A DNA stretch of 49,072 bases from Myxococcales bacterium (GTDB lineage Bacteria; Myxococcota_A; Bradymonadia; UBA7976; UBA1532), in contig PCCS01000003.1 in the NCBI GenBank assembly GCA_002731825.1, positions 24,441 through 73,512 on the forward strand, written 5' to 3'. The position numbers were made by a program, and so were the translations under genes. This document shows positions 18,031 to 26,872 of the stretch, piece by piece (within the stretch, counting starts at the first letter, position 1; the number at the start of each line of letters is the position of its first letter). Under the pieces are notes generated by a model. The model saw only the letters and a list, made by a program, of their open reading frames with translations, did no database searches and was not told the origin of the DNA.

Positions 18031-19644
18031 ATGGGCAGAATGACGAGCAAAAAAGTAGCGTTTACGCTGATATGGACGGCGTCAATCTATGGACTGATTG
18101 CTGTAGCCGCTATCGGCGTATCCAAAGCTCAAGATCTGCAGCATTACCGACCCGCCGTTGGCGGGTCCAACTACTTCTCGACACACAGCGCGAAGGTTGG
18201 GCCATCTGGACGCCTTTTGACGGGTGTTCAAGTTCACTACGCCAGTAATCCTTTGGTCAGACGAGATGACTTTGGCCGCATCATCGAGACGGTTGTGACC
18301 GACTTGACCACCGCAGAGTTTTTAGCCTCTTGGGCGCTCACCGAACGACTTGAAATCGGCTTCTCACTCCCAGTGTCTCATGCAACGAAACCAAGTGAGC
18401 TTGATGTAGACGATGGGTCGGGGGTCGGAGACCTTCGCGTGTCGTCGAAAATTCTCCTTTTGGGCGCCAAACGGAGGCGCGGATTTGGTGTTGCTCTCAT
18501 TTTACCAATGCATTTTCCCACCGCAGGTGATGAACACGAATTTTCAACGCGGCAATTCTCAATCAAACCCACTCTTGCCTTTGAAATACAGCAGAAGTAT
18601 TGGCGTCTGAGTACAAATATAGGGTATCGATGGCTGCCGACTCGGCCAGAGCAATTGCCGCCTTTGGCTCTCGATGCTGGCACTTATTGGTCCGTCGGGC
18701 TCGGCTTTCGGCCCTATCCAAATCAGTTTGAATTACTCTTAGACGTTTTTGGCTCGCAGTTTAAGGAATTCAGGGACAATTCAGATGGGCCAGCCCCCAT
18801 CGAAGCCTTGGCCGGCTTTCGATTATTCGGGGGTGACGACCTCGCGTTCTCTATGGGAATTGGCGGGGGGCTGAACGATGAATTCAGCTCGCCGGAATTT
18901 CGCGTTGTCGGTGGATTGAGCTGGTCGATGAGCGGTCGAGGTGGCAGTGGTCACTATGCCGTGAGTGCATCGGACCAAGATAACGACGGCGTTCGAGACA
19001 ACGCCGATGCATGTCCTGAGCTCCGGGAAGATCGCGACGGTTTCCAAGATGCTGATGGGTGTCCAGATAAAGACAATGATCAAGACGGATTGTTGGATAC
19101 TCAGGATAAGTGTCCATCCCATCCTGAAGATTTAGACGGTTTTCAAGATGAGGATGGGTGTCCAGACCCTGATAACGACCGAGATGGTGTGTTGGATACC
19201 GATGATCGTTGTCCCGCGCATGCAGAAAACCGAAACGGTTATGCCGATGGAGACGGATGCCCTGATGATGACAGGATCATCGTGGAACAACATCGCATTC
19301 GGCATTTAGACAAAATCTATTTCGAGACGGCAAAGTCGACAATTCAGACTCAGAGCTATCCGATTCTCGATAGAATTGCCACAGCGATAATCCAGCGTCC
19401 AACCTTGGCGAAGATTCGCATTGAAGGCCATACGGATGCGTTCGGAGGCGAGGCCTTTAACCAGAAGCTTGCGCAAGCGCGAGCTGAATCGGTGATGAAT
19501 TACCTCGTGCAGAGTGGTGTCAGCGCTGAGAGACTCGACGCTTTAGGGCACGGAAAAGACAAAATTGTTGGCGATGGGAAGAGTCCAGTGGCTGCACGTC
19601 TATCCAGACGAGTCGAGTTTGTCATCCTCAAGCGCCGAGATTAG
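18031..19644 (+). CDS. Thrombospondin type 3 repeat / OmpA C-terminal domain outer-membrane protein
   Basis: A 537-aa protein from ATG 18031 (in-frame alternatives GTG 18004, ATG 18040). The signal peptide (about 10-33) is cleaved after a SKAQ-type site. Residues about 40-310 are an outer-membrane beta-barrel (many Gly/aromatic strands, e.g. ALTERLEIGFSLPVSH). Residues about 315-415 contain three to four thrombospondin type 3 calcium-binding repeats with D.DNDGV.D..D.CP and DGF.D.DGCP motifs, giving an acidic, Ca-stiffened linker. The last about 115 residues are the OmpA peptidoglycan-binding domain, with IRIEGHTDAFGGEAFNQKLA and the helix RAESVMNYLVQ...RLDALGHGK. It should anchor the outer membrane to peptidoglycan. 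The 3' end overlaps the convergent kinase gene by 4 nt. Confidence 0.92.
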   Translation: MGRMTSKKVAFTLIWTASIYGLIAVAAIGVSKAQDLQHYRPAVGGSNYFSTHSAKVGPSGRLLTGVQVHYASNPLVRRDDFGRIIETVVTDLTTAEFLASWALTERLEIGFSLPVSHATKPSELDVDDGSGVGDLRVSSKILLLGAKRRRGFGVALILPMHFPTAGDEHEFSTRQFSIKPTLAFEIQQKYWRLSTNIGYRWLPTRPEQLPPLALDAGTYWSVGLGFRPYPNQFELLLDVFGSQFKEFRDNSDGPAPIEALAGFRLFGGDDLAFSMGIGGGLNDEFSSPEFRVVGGLSWSMSGRGGSGHYAVSASDQDNDGVRDNADACPELREDRDGFQDADGCPDKDNDQDGLLDTQDKCPSHPEDLDGFQDEDGCPDPDNDRDGVLDTDDRCPAHAENRNGYADGDGCPDDDRIIVEQHRIRHLDKIYFETAKSTIQTQSYPILDRIATAIIQRPTLAKIRIEGHTDAFGGEAFNQKLAQARAESVMNYLVQSGVSAERLDALGHGKDKIVGDGKSPVAARLSRRVEFVILKRRD

Positions 19645-20762
19645 GCGCTCCTCAAGATCAGCCAGCCCAGACCAGCCCCGAGGGTAATCCCCATGAGCAG
19701 GCCCCAAATCCATGGAGGAATGGGGGACTTATTGAACTCGATCGGTGTATCGATGGTCAAGGTCTGCGGCCGTTTAACCGCCGGCAGAACTTTAGGGATT
19801 GGTACCGTTGGACCGCTCGCTGGAGCAATCCGAACAAGGACTCGGTCGATGGTCTTAATGACCGTTTTCGCGCTCTCGGGCCGCGATAGCCGGTCTTTGG
19901 ACATTAAAGAGAGCAGCAATTGCTCTATTTCTTTTTCGATCTCAAGCTGAGTGTTAACGGAGTTGATGGGTTTAGGTGCCGTGTGCAGATGTTCGAGGCA
20001 TAGACCACGCTCTGTATCCGACTTAAATGGTTGGTGTCCTGTCAGCATTTCGAAAAGGATGATGCCCACTGAATACAGATCAGTACGTGCATCTATTTCT
20101 TTCGCGAACGCTTGCTCCGGCGCGATATAGGCAGGCGTTCCAAGGCGTATCCCTGGTGATGTCGCGATGTGGGCTTGGGGTCCGAATCCCGATGTGGCGT
20201 TCTTGCTGGTGGGGGCGATTCCCATCAGCCGTTCATCACCATCGAGTTTTGCAATCCCGAAATCGGCCACCCGAACAACGAACTCTTCACTTTGAACTTC
20301 ATCTAGCAAAACATTCGCGGGTTTGAGGTCCCGGTGGATAATGCCGTGCGCATGAGCTTCGGCTAACGACTGAAGAATTTGACGTGTAATCTTTAGGGCA
20401 GCGACCTGTGACAGTCGGCCGGTATCCATGAGGTCTCGTAGAGTGCCGCCGTGAACATAATCCATCACAATGAAAAGTCGCCCATCACGTAAGCGGCCAC
20501 AATCGATCAATGAGACAGTGTGGGGATGACGCAGACCGCTCAGAATCCGTGCCTCGTTCACGAAGCGTTTCAACTTAAGCGAATCGTTGATCAATTCGGG
20601 TAGTAGTACTTTTACAGCCACTTCTCGCCCGATGGGTTCTTGAACAGCCCTGTAGACTGTCCCCATCCCACCTTCACCGACAATACTTTTCACCTGATAT
20701 CGCTCTGCGATAGTGTGACCGATGAGTGGATCATTTTGCCCCAAGAGTTCGGATTCGAGCAT
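19641..20762 (-). CDS. Membrane-anchored eukaryotic-type Ser/Thr protein kinase
   Basis: A 373-aa PKN-like kinase. All catalytic elements are visible: Gly-loop GEGGMGTVYRA (29-39), catalytic Lys51 in VAVKVLL, Glu70 of helix C (FVNEARIL), the active-site loop HRDLKPANVLLD (Asp145), DFG at 167-169, and GTPAYIAPEQA as the APE segment. The domain ends near residue 290. A Pro-rich juxtamembrane linker and a single C-terminal membrane helix (WGLLMGITLGAGLGWLILR) follow, with no extracellular sensor domain, so the kinase is tail-anchored. Ser/Thr kinases of this kind are abundant in myxobacteria. The substrate is unknown. ATG 20762; convergent with the OmpA-like gene. Confidence 0.94.
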   Translation of the reverse strand: MLESELLGQNDPLIGHTIAERYQVKSIVGEGGMGTVYRAVQEPIGREVAVKVLLPELINDSLKLKRFVNEARILSGLRHPHTVSLIDCGRLRDGRLFIVMDYVHGGTLRDLMDTGRLSQVAALKITRQILQSLAEAHAHGIIHRDLKPANVLLDEVQSEEFVVRVADFGIAKLDGDERLMGIAPTSKNATSGFGPQAHIATSPGIRLGTPAYIAPEQAFAKEIDARTDLYSVGIILFEMLTGHQPFKSDTERGLCLEHLHTAPKPINSVNTQLEIEKEIEQLLLSLMSKDRLSRPESAKTVIKTIDRVLVRIAPASGPTVPIPKVLPAVKRPQTLTIDTPIEFNKSPIPPWIWGLLMGITLGAGLGWLILRSA

Positions 20763-20844
20763 TTACAACGGCACCCTTATCATTCGCTTGTTTATCAGTA
20801 CGTATTCGACCATGTGAAACTTAAATTGCTTACAAGACGCAATA

Positions 20845-20850
20845 TATACT
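20845..20850 (+). promoter_or_regulatory. Candidate -10 box upstream of FAD oxidoreductase
   Basis: TATACT sits 72 nt before the ATG at 20922, in an AT-rich stretch of the 159-nt divergent gap. The matching -35 is poor (TTAAAT with an 18-nt spacer), so this is a weak promoter guess. The same gap must also hold the divergent promoter of the Ser/Thr kinase. Confidence 0.25.
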
Positions 20851-20921
20851 TGTCCTTAAACCCTTGGTGACTTGATGATGAGAGCGACTGTCATCTCGTC
20901 AGAAAACCTTGGAGAGTATGC

Positions 20922-22520
20922 ATGAAGAAGACCGTATCTTACAAGCAAGCCCAGATCACAGATGATTACGATGTCATTTTAATCGGTTCTGGACCAGGTG
21001 CTCTTGTCACGGCGGCTGCGCTCGCAAAGAAAGGGTCGAGGTGTCTGCTTCTTGAGCGGCATTACGCGCCCGGTGGTTATACCCATGTTTTCAAACGAAA
21101 ACGGTACGAGTGGGACGTAGGCGTCCATTATGTCGGTGAAGTCATGCGACCGAATAGTTTGCTGTCACGTCTATTTCGATACGTGTCAGATGGGTCATTG
21201 GAATGGGCTGACATGGGTGATGTGTATGACCGCATACGCTTCGGTGATGAGGTCTATGATTTCGTTCGAGGTCGTGCGGCTTGGCTCGATCGAATGAAAT
21301 CCTACTTTCCCGCCAATGAAGACGTTCGTGCCTTAGATCAATATGTGGCCCTCGTCACCGATGCCTCCCGGCAAGCTCGCGGCTTTTTTGCTGAAAAAGC
21401 AGTCCCTGACTTTGTATCGACGCTGGCAGGGCGGCGCATGCGTCGCGGTTTTATGAAATATGGGGCGCGGACGACTCTCGATGTACTCAAAGACATTACC
21501 TCCAATACTAAACTCATCGGTGTTTTAACGGGTCAATTTGGCGACTATGGGCTGCCCCCGTCTAAAAGCAGTTTCGCTATGCATGCCATGTTGGTGAGGC
21601 ATTATTTCAATGGGGGCGCGTATCCTGTGGGAGGCTCGTCTAGAATCTTTGAGGCCATCGCGCCAATTATTATTGGTGCTGGTGGGACGATTGTGACGAA
21701 TGCAGATGTCACTCAAATCACCCACAGCAAGGGTAAAGTGACCGGAGTTAGGATGGCCGATGGGCGTGAGCTGACCGCCCCGACGGTCATCAGTGGCGCC
21801 GGTGTCGCGACGACTGCCCATAGTCTACTGGATGACTCGACGGCTGAATTAACAGGATTGCGGTCTTGTTTACGTAAGTTGGAGAACTCAGCTGCTCACA
21901 TTTGCCTCTATTTGGGCCTAAATGGAACGTCTGACGAGCTCAAGCTCCCTAAAGCCAATTGGTGGTACTACCCTGAAAACTACGACCATGATGATAATGT
22001 TGAGCGTTATCTGGCTGACCGGAATGCCGAATTTCCAGTTGTGTATACATCGTTCCCATCGGCTAAGGATCCGTCTTGGGATACACGTTTCCCAGACCGG
22101 AGTACGGTCGAGTTGGTTACCTTGGCACCCTTTGAGTGGTTTCAGCCATGGGTCGATAAGAAGTGGGGGAAACGGGGGGCGGACTATGATGCTTTGAAGC
22201 AAAACTTCAGCGACCGCTTACTCCAAAAGCTCTTTGAATTGGAGCCACAACTGGAGGCTGCCCTAGATCATGTTGAGCTATCGACGCCCTTGTCTACGCG
22301 GCATTTCTGTAATTACGAGCAAGGTGAGATCTATGGTCTTGAACACGACCCCAACCGATTTGGCACTCGCCAACTCAGACCTAAGACCAGGTTGAAGGGG
22401 TTTTATCTAACGGGGCAGGACGTCGCAACGGCCGGGATTGGCGGCGCCATGGTTGGTGGCGTTCTCTGTGCATCTTCAATTCTTAAGCGCAACCTCTTAA
22501 AAGAGGTCTTGGTGGCTTGA
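20922..22520 (+). CDS. CrtI/RetSat-like FAD-dependent oxidoreductase
   Basis: A 532-aa flavoprotein of the phytoene desaturase / all-trans-retinol 13,14-reductase (COG1233) superfamily. The N-terminal Rossmann motif is at residues 17-29 (DVILIGSGPGALV), with the downstream LLLERHYAPGGYTHVF segment binding FAD. A YEWDVGVHYVGEV segment like that of retinol saturases follows. The C-terminal FAD motif is recognisable as GFYLTGQDVATAGIGGAMVGG. Whether it acts on a carotenoid, retinoid or other lipid substrate is not decided by the sequence, and no carotenoid genes are nearby. The SD GGAGAGT precedes ATG 20922. It is convergent with sbcC, with 1 nt between stop codons. It is distantly related to the two FAD proteins at 36.8-39.8 kb. 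Confidence 0.88.
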   Translation: MKKTVSYKQAQITDDYDVILIGSGPGALVTAAALAKKGSRCLLLERHYAPGGYTHVFKRKRYEWDVGVHYVGEVMRPNSLLSRLFRYVSDGSLEWADMGDVYDRIRFGDEVYDFVRGRAAWLDRMKSYFPANEDVRALDQYVALVTDASRQARGFFAEKAVPDFVSTLAGRRMRRGFMKYGARTTLDVLKDITSNTKLIGVLTGQFGDYGLPPSKSSFAMHAMLVRHYFNGGAYPVGGSSRIFEAIAPIIIGAGGTIVTNADVTQITHSKGKVTGVRMADGRELTAPTVISGAGVATTAHSLLDDSTAELTGLRSCLRKLENSAAHICLYLGLNGTSDELKLPKANWWYYPENYDHDDNVERYLADRNAEFPVVYTSFPSAKDPSWDTRFPDRSTVELVTLAPFEWFQPWVDKKWGKRGADYDALKQNFSDRLLQKLFELEPQLEAALDHVELSTPLSTRHFCNYEQGEIYGLEHDPNRFGTRQLRPKTRLKGFYLTGQDVATAGIGGAMVGGVLCASSILKRNLLKEVLVA

Positions 22521-22521
22521 C

Positions 22522-25500
22522 TCAGTGGGCCGCGGTCTGCGTATGTATCCATTGAACGCGACTGCCCGTCGGTTCCTTCTGCACATGCAATCGAACCGGT
22601 ATGCGTGCGCGCATCTCGGGTACGTGGCTGATCAGGCCGATGAGTCGTCCTGCGGACTGAAGCTGCGTCAACGTGTCCATGACCGCATCCAGTGCGTCTT
22701 CGCTCTGGGTGCCGAAGCCCTCATCAATAAACATAGCGCTTAATTGAATTCCGCCCGCCTTGGCCTGCACCACGTCGGCTAGACCCAGAGCCAAGGCTAA
22801 CGCAGCCTGAAACCCCTCACCACCAGAGAGCGTTGACGCATCGCGTTCTTTACCCGTGAAGGCATCAGTAACCTCCAATTCGAGACCTGCTTCTGACCGG
22901 TTGTCTTGGACAAACTCTGTTACTCTTGGCCTGTCAGGATCTTTTCTTTGTAGAGCATAACGCCCACCTGACATCCGTTTAAAGCGTGCATTTGCAAACA
23001 CAAGAACCTCATCGAGAATCGTAGCTAGAATGTACTTTTCGAATTGGACCCCGTGCCGGTTTGGCGCTTTTCCAAAGGCGATATCCCGCAACTTGGCAAA
23101 GCATCCGTATTCTGCTTCACGGGCATCGCTTGCCGATTTTAATTCAGAGATTTCGGTTTGCGCGCGCAGCAATGGACTGAGTGTATTGCGACTGGCTTCC
23201 AACTCTTTTTCAATGAACTCTAGGTGATGTCGTGCCGATTGAACCTGCTCGTCAAGCGAGCCTAGGTCTGGTCTTTGGAGCCCTTTCAGCTCGGCCTCTA
23301 AATGGTTCAAAAGTCCTTGGTTTTTGTTTTTATCGGCGGCAAAGCTGTTAATTTCATTGTCCAGTTCAATGCGGTCTGCATGGCTCATAAGGCATACTTC
23401 ATATGCATCTAAGGTTTCAAACTGAGCGGCCTGTAGGCGCCCATTAAATACGTCTTGTGCCTCCGCTTTTGCTTTTTTGGCCCGTTCAAAAGTCGATTTT
23501 GATGCTTGGCATTTAGCGCTGGATGCTGCGAGTCGCTGAGCCGCTTTGTGTTGGGCGTCTCTGGCCGTTTTGTATCGCTCTGAAGACTCTGTCCACAGTG
23601 CCTCGGTGTCCGTCTCGAGCTTATCGAGCGTGGACAGCGTTGGCCTTGGAGTCGGAAGGAGGCTCATTCGCTCTTCCATCCGCGTCTGCTTGACGGCCAA
23701 TTCTCGGAGCGCCGCTTCGACATCGCGGGCGGCTTTTTTACTCGCATCGGCCAGGGAAGACGTTCGCGTTTTAAGCGCTTGATAATGGGATTCGCTCTCC
23801 TCGACGAAAAGGCGGGCTTGCTCAGCCTCCTCGGCGCGCACCACCGCGTTTTCGTAGTCAACCTCCAGCTCTTCAATACCGGCCTTTGCCGCCTCGCCCA
23901 ATTCGGCTATTAACTGCTCTTGTTTCTCTCCCAGTGCGTCTAGATTGACCTTGATCTGCTCCTCTAACGACCGTGCTTTTGCTTGTGCTTCTTCTATTGT
24001 ACGCATGGCCGTTAGTGCGAGCTGCACGTCTTGTGCGCTTGGCGCATCACCGACCTCATCAGCCTTTCTGGGGTGTTCAAAAGATCCACACACAGGACAC
24101 GGCTGGTCCGCAGTCAGGCCCTCAGCTAAGCGGGCTGCATAGTCGCTTAAATGTTGTTGGTAGACGACCTGATGGCGACTTTTTCTTTGCTGGAAAGTGT
24201 CTGTCAGTTCATGCAGCTTTGCTTCCGTGGATTCCAGCAGAGATACTTTCGCTTGTTGTTCAATGACCAATTCGTTAATGCGGTGCCGATGGTTTAAATT
24301 GACAGTGCATCGTTCAAGCCGAAGGATTGCAGTGGCTTGATGCTGAGCGATGGTCTGCATCTTGGCCAGAGTTGCTTCAAATTCCGTCAGCTTCGCATCG
24401 TGTTGGCCTTGAATTGACTGACAGTCCACAAGTTGACTCTTTATCTGCTCTGTCTCGGCGACTTGTTGGTCGACAGCGAGCTTAGCCAAATTAAGCTCTT
24501 GGACATGTGCTCTGAGTTTTCGCACGTCTTCAAGCTTTAATCGGAGGGCGTCTACTTCACCCTGCTGCGCGTTTTGCACGGCGAACTGTTCATCGCGTTC
24601 TTTCGCTGTTGATTGAGCCTGCTCTAGTTCGAGTATGTTGGTTTTGAGCGCAACCTCCGCCCGTTTACATTCTTGGACTCGTTGTTCGAGGTTGAGTTGC
24701 GTATCTCGGAGGTCTTCCGCTGCGAGTGCAGCCTTAAGTCGTTTTTTTTTAGCCGTTATATCCGTCTCTTGAGACGCGATGGATGACGCCCTCTCCCTGG
24801 CTGAGTCAAGCTGTTCAAAAGCATGATTCAGTGCTTTGGCTTTAGTCAAAGCACTTTCATGATGTCGTACGAGCTGGCTTTGTTGCGCTCGGTGATTGAG
24901 ATGGGTCTCTACGTCAATCTGCCGGTCTTGTATCTGGCTGAAAAGCTCGTCTTCCGTTGGGACTTGGGCAAGCTTTAGACATTGTCCGATCCTCTTCAGA
25001 TCATCTGCCTGTGCCTTGCCCAGTTCATCAGCCTTCTTCTTGAGTTGACTTTGAAAAGAGGCATAGCGCTGAGTCTTAAAAAGCGAAGCCAATAAGTCAG
25101 CTTTTTCCCGTGTTTTCGCTGATAGGAACTCTCTGAACTGTCCTTGTGGGAGCATGACAACGCTTCGAAATTGATCGATTGAATAACCGAGGAGATCGCG
25201 GATGAAACCGTCGACTTTGGTTTTACCTGTGGCTTTTGGCGTTCCGCTTTCATCGTCTAGTGTATCGAGTTCATAGAATTCAACTAAGCCGTTGGAGCGC
25301 CCCGGCTGCGACGGCATGCGGTGGACTCGATACAGCTGACCGTTTACCTCAAAACGAAAGTCCACGAAGGTCATTAACCCTTTTCGAGCGTGGTCGCTTC
25401 GAAGACTTCTCTCCGGTCGAAGGCCACCCGACGATTGACCAAAGAGCCCGTAGGTCATGGCATCCAATACGGCGGTTTTACCGGCGCCTGTCTCGCCAGA

Positions 25501-25599
25501 GATCATCATTAAGCGCTCTGTACCAAGTTGCCTAAAGTCTATGACTTGTTTGGTTGGATAGGCTGTGTACGCCTGAAGGATCAGCATCTCTGGCTTCAT
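22522..25599 (-). CDS. sbcC: Nuclease SbcCD subunit C (Rad50-like ATPase)
   Basis: A 1025-aa SMC/Rad50-like ATPase that partners SbcD to cut hairpins and DNA ends. The Walker A GETGAGKT is at 35-42, followed by long heptad coiled coils; the zinc-hook CPVC at Cys501/Cys504 sits at the apex, as in Rad50. The ABC signature LSGGEGFQAALALALG and Walker B LSAMFIDEGFGTQSEDALD are near the C-terminus. The start codon overlaps the stop of sbcD (ATGA, 25596-25599), giving sbcDC translational coupling. Length is typical for SbcC (about 1000-1050 aa). DNA repair, cytoplasm/nucleoid. Confidence 0.95.
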   Translation of the reverse strand: MKPEMLILQAYTAYPTKQVIDFRQLGTERLMMISGETGAGKTAVLDAMTYGLFGQSSGGLRPERSLRSDHARKGLMTFVDFRFEVNGQLYRVHRMPSQPGRSNGLVEFYELDTLDDESGTPKATGKTKVDGFIRDLLGYSIDQFRSVVMLPQGQFREFLSAKTREKADLLASLFKTQRYASFQSQLKKKADELGKAQADDLKRIGQCLKLAQVPTEDELFSQIQDRQIDVETHLNHRAQQSQLVRHHESALTKAKALNHAFEQLDSARERASSIASQETDITAKKKRLKAALAAEDLRDTQLNLEQRVQECKRAEVALKTNILELEQAQSTAKERDEQFAVQNAQQGEVDALRLKLEDVRKLRAHVQELNLAKLAVDQQVAETEQIKSQLVDCQSIQGQHDAKLTEFEATLAKMQTIAQHQATAILRLERCTVNLNHRHRINELVIEQQAKVSLLESTEAKLHELTDTFQQRKSRHQVVYQQHLSDYAARLAEGLTADQPCPVCGSFEHPRKADEVGDAPSAQDVQLALTAMRTIEEAQAKARSLEEQIKVNLDALGEKQEQLIAELGEAAKAGIEELEVDYENAVVRAEEAEQARLFVEESESHYQALKTRTSSLADASKKAARDVEAALRELAVKQTRMEERMSLLPTPRPTLSTLDKLETDTEALWTESSERYKTARDAQHKAAQRLAASSAKCQASKSTFERAKKAKAEAQDVFNGRLQAAQFETLDAYEVCLMSHADRIELDNEINSFAADKNKNQGLLNHLEAELKGLQRPDLGSLDEQVQSARHHLEFIEKELEASRNTLSPLLRAQTEISELKSASDAREAEYGCFAKLRDIAFGKAPNRHGVQFEKYILATILDEVLVFANARFKRMSGGRYALQRKDPDRPRVTEFVQDNRSEAGLELEVTDAFTGKERDASTLSGGEGFQAALALALGLADVVQAKAGGIQLSAMFIDEGFGTQSEDALDAVMDTLTQLQSAGRLIGLISHVPEMRARIPVRLHVQKEPTGSRVQWIHTQTAAH

Positions 25600-26756
25600 G
25601 ACGGCCGATCCTCGCCAGCGTCCATTTTAGCGATCAGGATTTCGATGGCATCATTTTGCTGGATGTCCATTGACTGCCCTGTGACGTGCTCATAAAAGGT
25701 CCTAAAATGTCCTTGAATGGTTAACTCTTGGTGTTCAACAATCGGCTTTGAGTCCACCATTTCGGTTTCTTTTTCAACATAGTTTAGGTGGACTGCATTC
25801 GGATACCAGCCTTGCAGGCGGACCATAACCTCACTGACTGGCACGTCATCTTCCAGTTCAAAGAATACAAAGTCATCACGGTTTTGATCTTTTTCTGCAC
25901 CAGCGACAATCGATGAGAAAAGACCGCGAACCACCCTGAGGTCACGTTTATGATTCAGCGGAACCCGCATCGTTTCAACGGCGCCTTCAGCATTCATATC
26001 AATCACAGTAAAGCTCTTAGAATGAGAGGCCTCAGATTTCGAATACTTGAGCAGAGATCCGGAATATTGAATCCGACCGGCATCATCCACGGTCTGGGCT
26101 TTGTGAAGGTGCCCTAAAGCAACGTAGTCGAAAGATTTAAAAATAGACCCATCCACCTGACCGCTACCACCCACATATAGGTCGCGCTCGCTGTCGGACT
26201 GAGTGGCATTGCGTACAAAGGCATGCGCCATCAAGACGCATCTGTGGGCCCTGTCATTTTGCGAGTGGATTTGCTCGATGACTGCACGGAGGGCGCTCTC
26301 TTGATCTCTGGCTGATGCATCGCCGGTGGCAAATCGCACCAGCGCTGGTTCGAGAAATGGGACGAGGAAAATATCAATCGGGCCAAATTGATCCAATATC
26401 CTGACGCGAGTCAGGCCGTCTTCGATTGATGGGGCAATGCGTAAAGTGTCTTTTGTCAGGCCATGGGTCAGATTCATCCGGTGTGCATTGTCATGGTTTC
26501 CGGGAATGACAAAGACAGGTGTCGCCAATTTAGCTGCGACCGCACGGAACAAATCGTTTAACAGCACGATCGCGTCCGTTGGTGGCACAGCTCTGTCGAA
26601 GACATCACCAGCGATGAGCAATGCATCAACGGCAGGCTTAGACTCTTCGATGAAACGGACGATCTGGTCGAGAGCATGCTTTTGCTCATCGAGGAGTGAA
26701 TAATTGTTAAGAGTGCGGCCTAAGTGTAGGTCGGCGATGTGTACAAAACGCGCCAT
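25596..26756 (-). CDS. sbcD: Nuclease SbcCD subunit D (Mre11-like)
   Basis: A 386-aa metallophosphoesterase, the nuclease subunit of the SbcCD complex. The calcineurin-like metal motifs are present: HIADLHLG near residue 7, LIAGDVFD at about 46, VIPGNHDNAH at about 83, LMAHAFV, and YVALGHLHKAQ. The C-terminal part (about 290-386) corresponds to the capping domain and SbcC-binding tail. It is first in an operon with sbcC, with a 4-nt overlap. An 8-bp inverted repeat (26809-26843) lies 50-90 nt upstream of its start. Confidence 0.94.
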   Translation of the reverse strand: MARFVHIADLHLGRTLNNYSLLDEQKHALDQIVRFIEESKPAVDALLIAGDVFDRAVPPTDAIVLLNDLFRAVAAKLATPVFVIPGNHDNAHRMNLTHGLTKDTLRIAPSIEDGLTRVRILDQFGPIDIFLVPFLEPALVRFATGDASARDQESALRAVIEQIHSQNDRAHRCVLMAHAFVRNATQSDSERDLYVGGSGQVDGSIFKSFDYVALGHLHKAQTVDDAGRIQYSGSLLKYSKSEASHSKSFTVIDMNAEGAVETMRVPLNHKRDLRVVRGLFSSIVAGAEKDQNRDDFVFFELEDDVPVSEVMVRLQGWYPNAVHLNYVEKETEMVDSKPIVEHQELTIQGHFRTFYEHVTGQSMDIQQNDAIEILIAKMDAGEDRPS

Positions 26757-26808
26757 AGGACGCTATCGTATAGGGACATCACAGGCTTGCAAGCTGAAAT
26801 CGACATTT

Positions 26809-26843
26809 TCGTGTGCGATGGAGTGGGTCGTGCGGGCACACGA
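26809..26843. repeat. 8-bp inverted repeat in the sbcD upstream gap
   Basis: TCGTGTGC (26809-26816) and GCACACGA (26836-26843) are perfect inverted copies with a 19-nt loop. Located between the 3' end of the six-repeat protein gene and the start of sbcD, it could be an operator of sbcDC or a weak RNA hairpin. No U-tract follows, so an intrinsic terminator is not supported. Confidence 0.35.
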
Positions 26844-26872
26844 CGACTCATATCCAAAGTGCTATCGCCAGT

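Noticed and set aside
26809..26843. Intrinsic terminator for the six-repeat protein gene
   Set aside because: The inverted repeat has a long loop and is not followed by a U-tract in the direction of transcription, so only a repeat was annotated.
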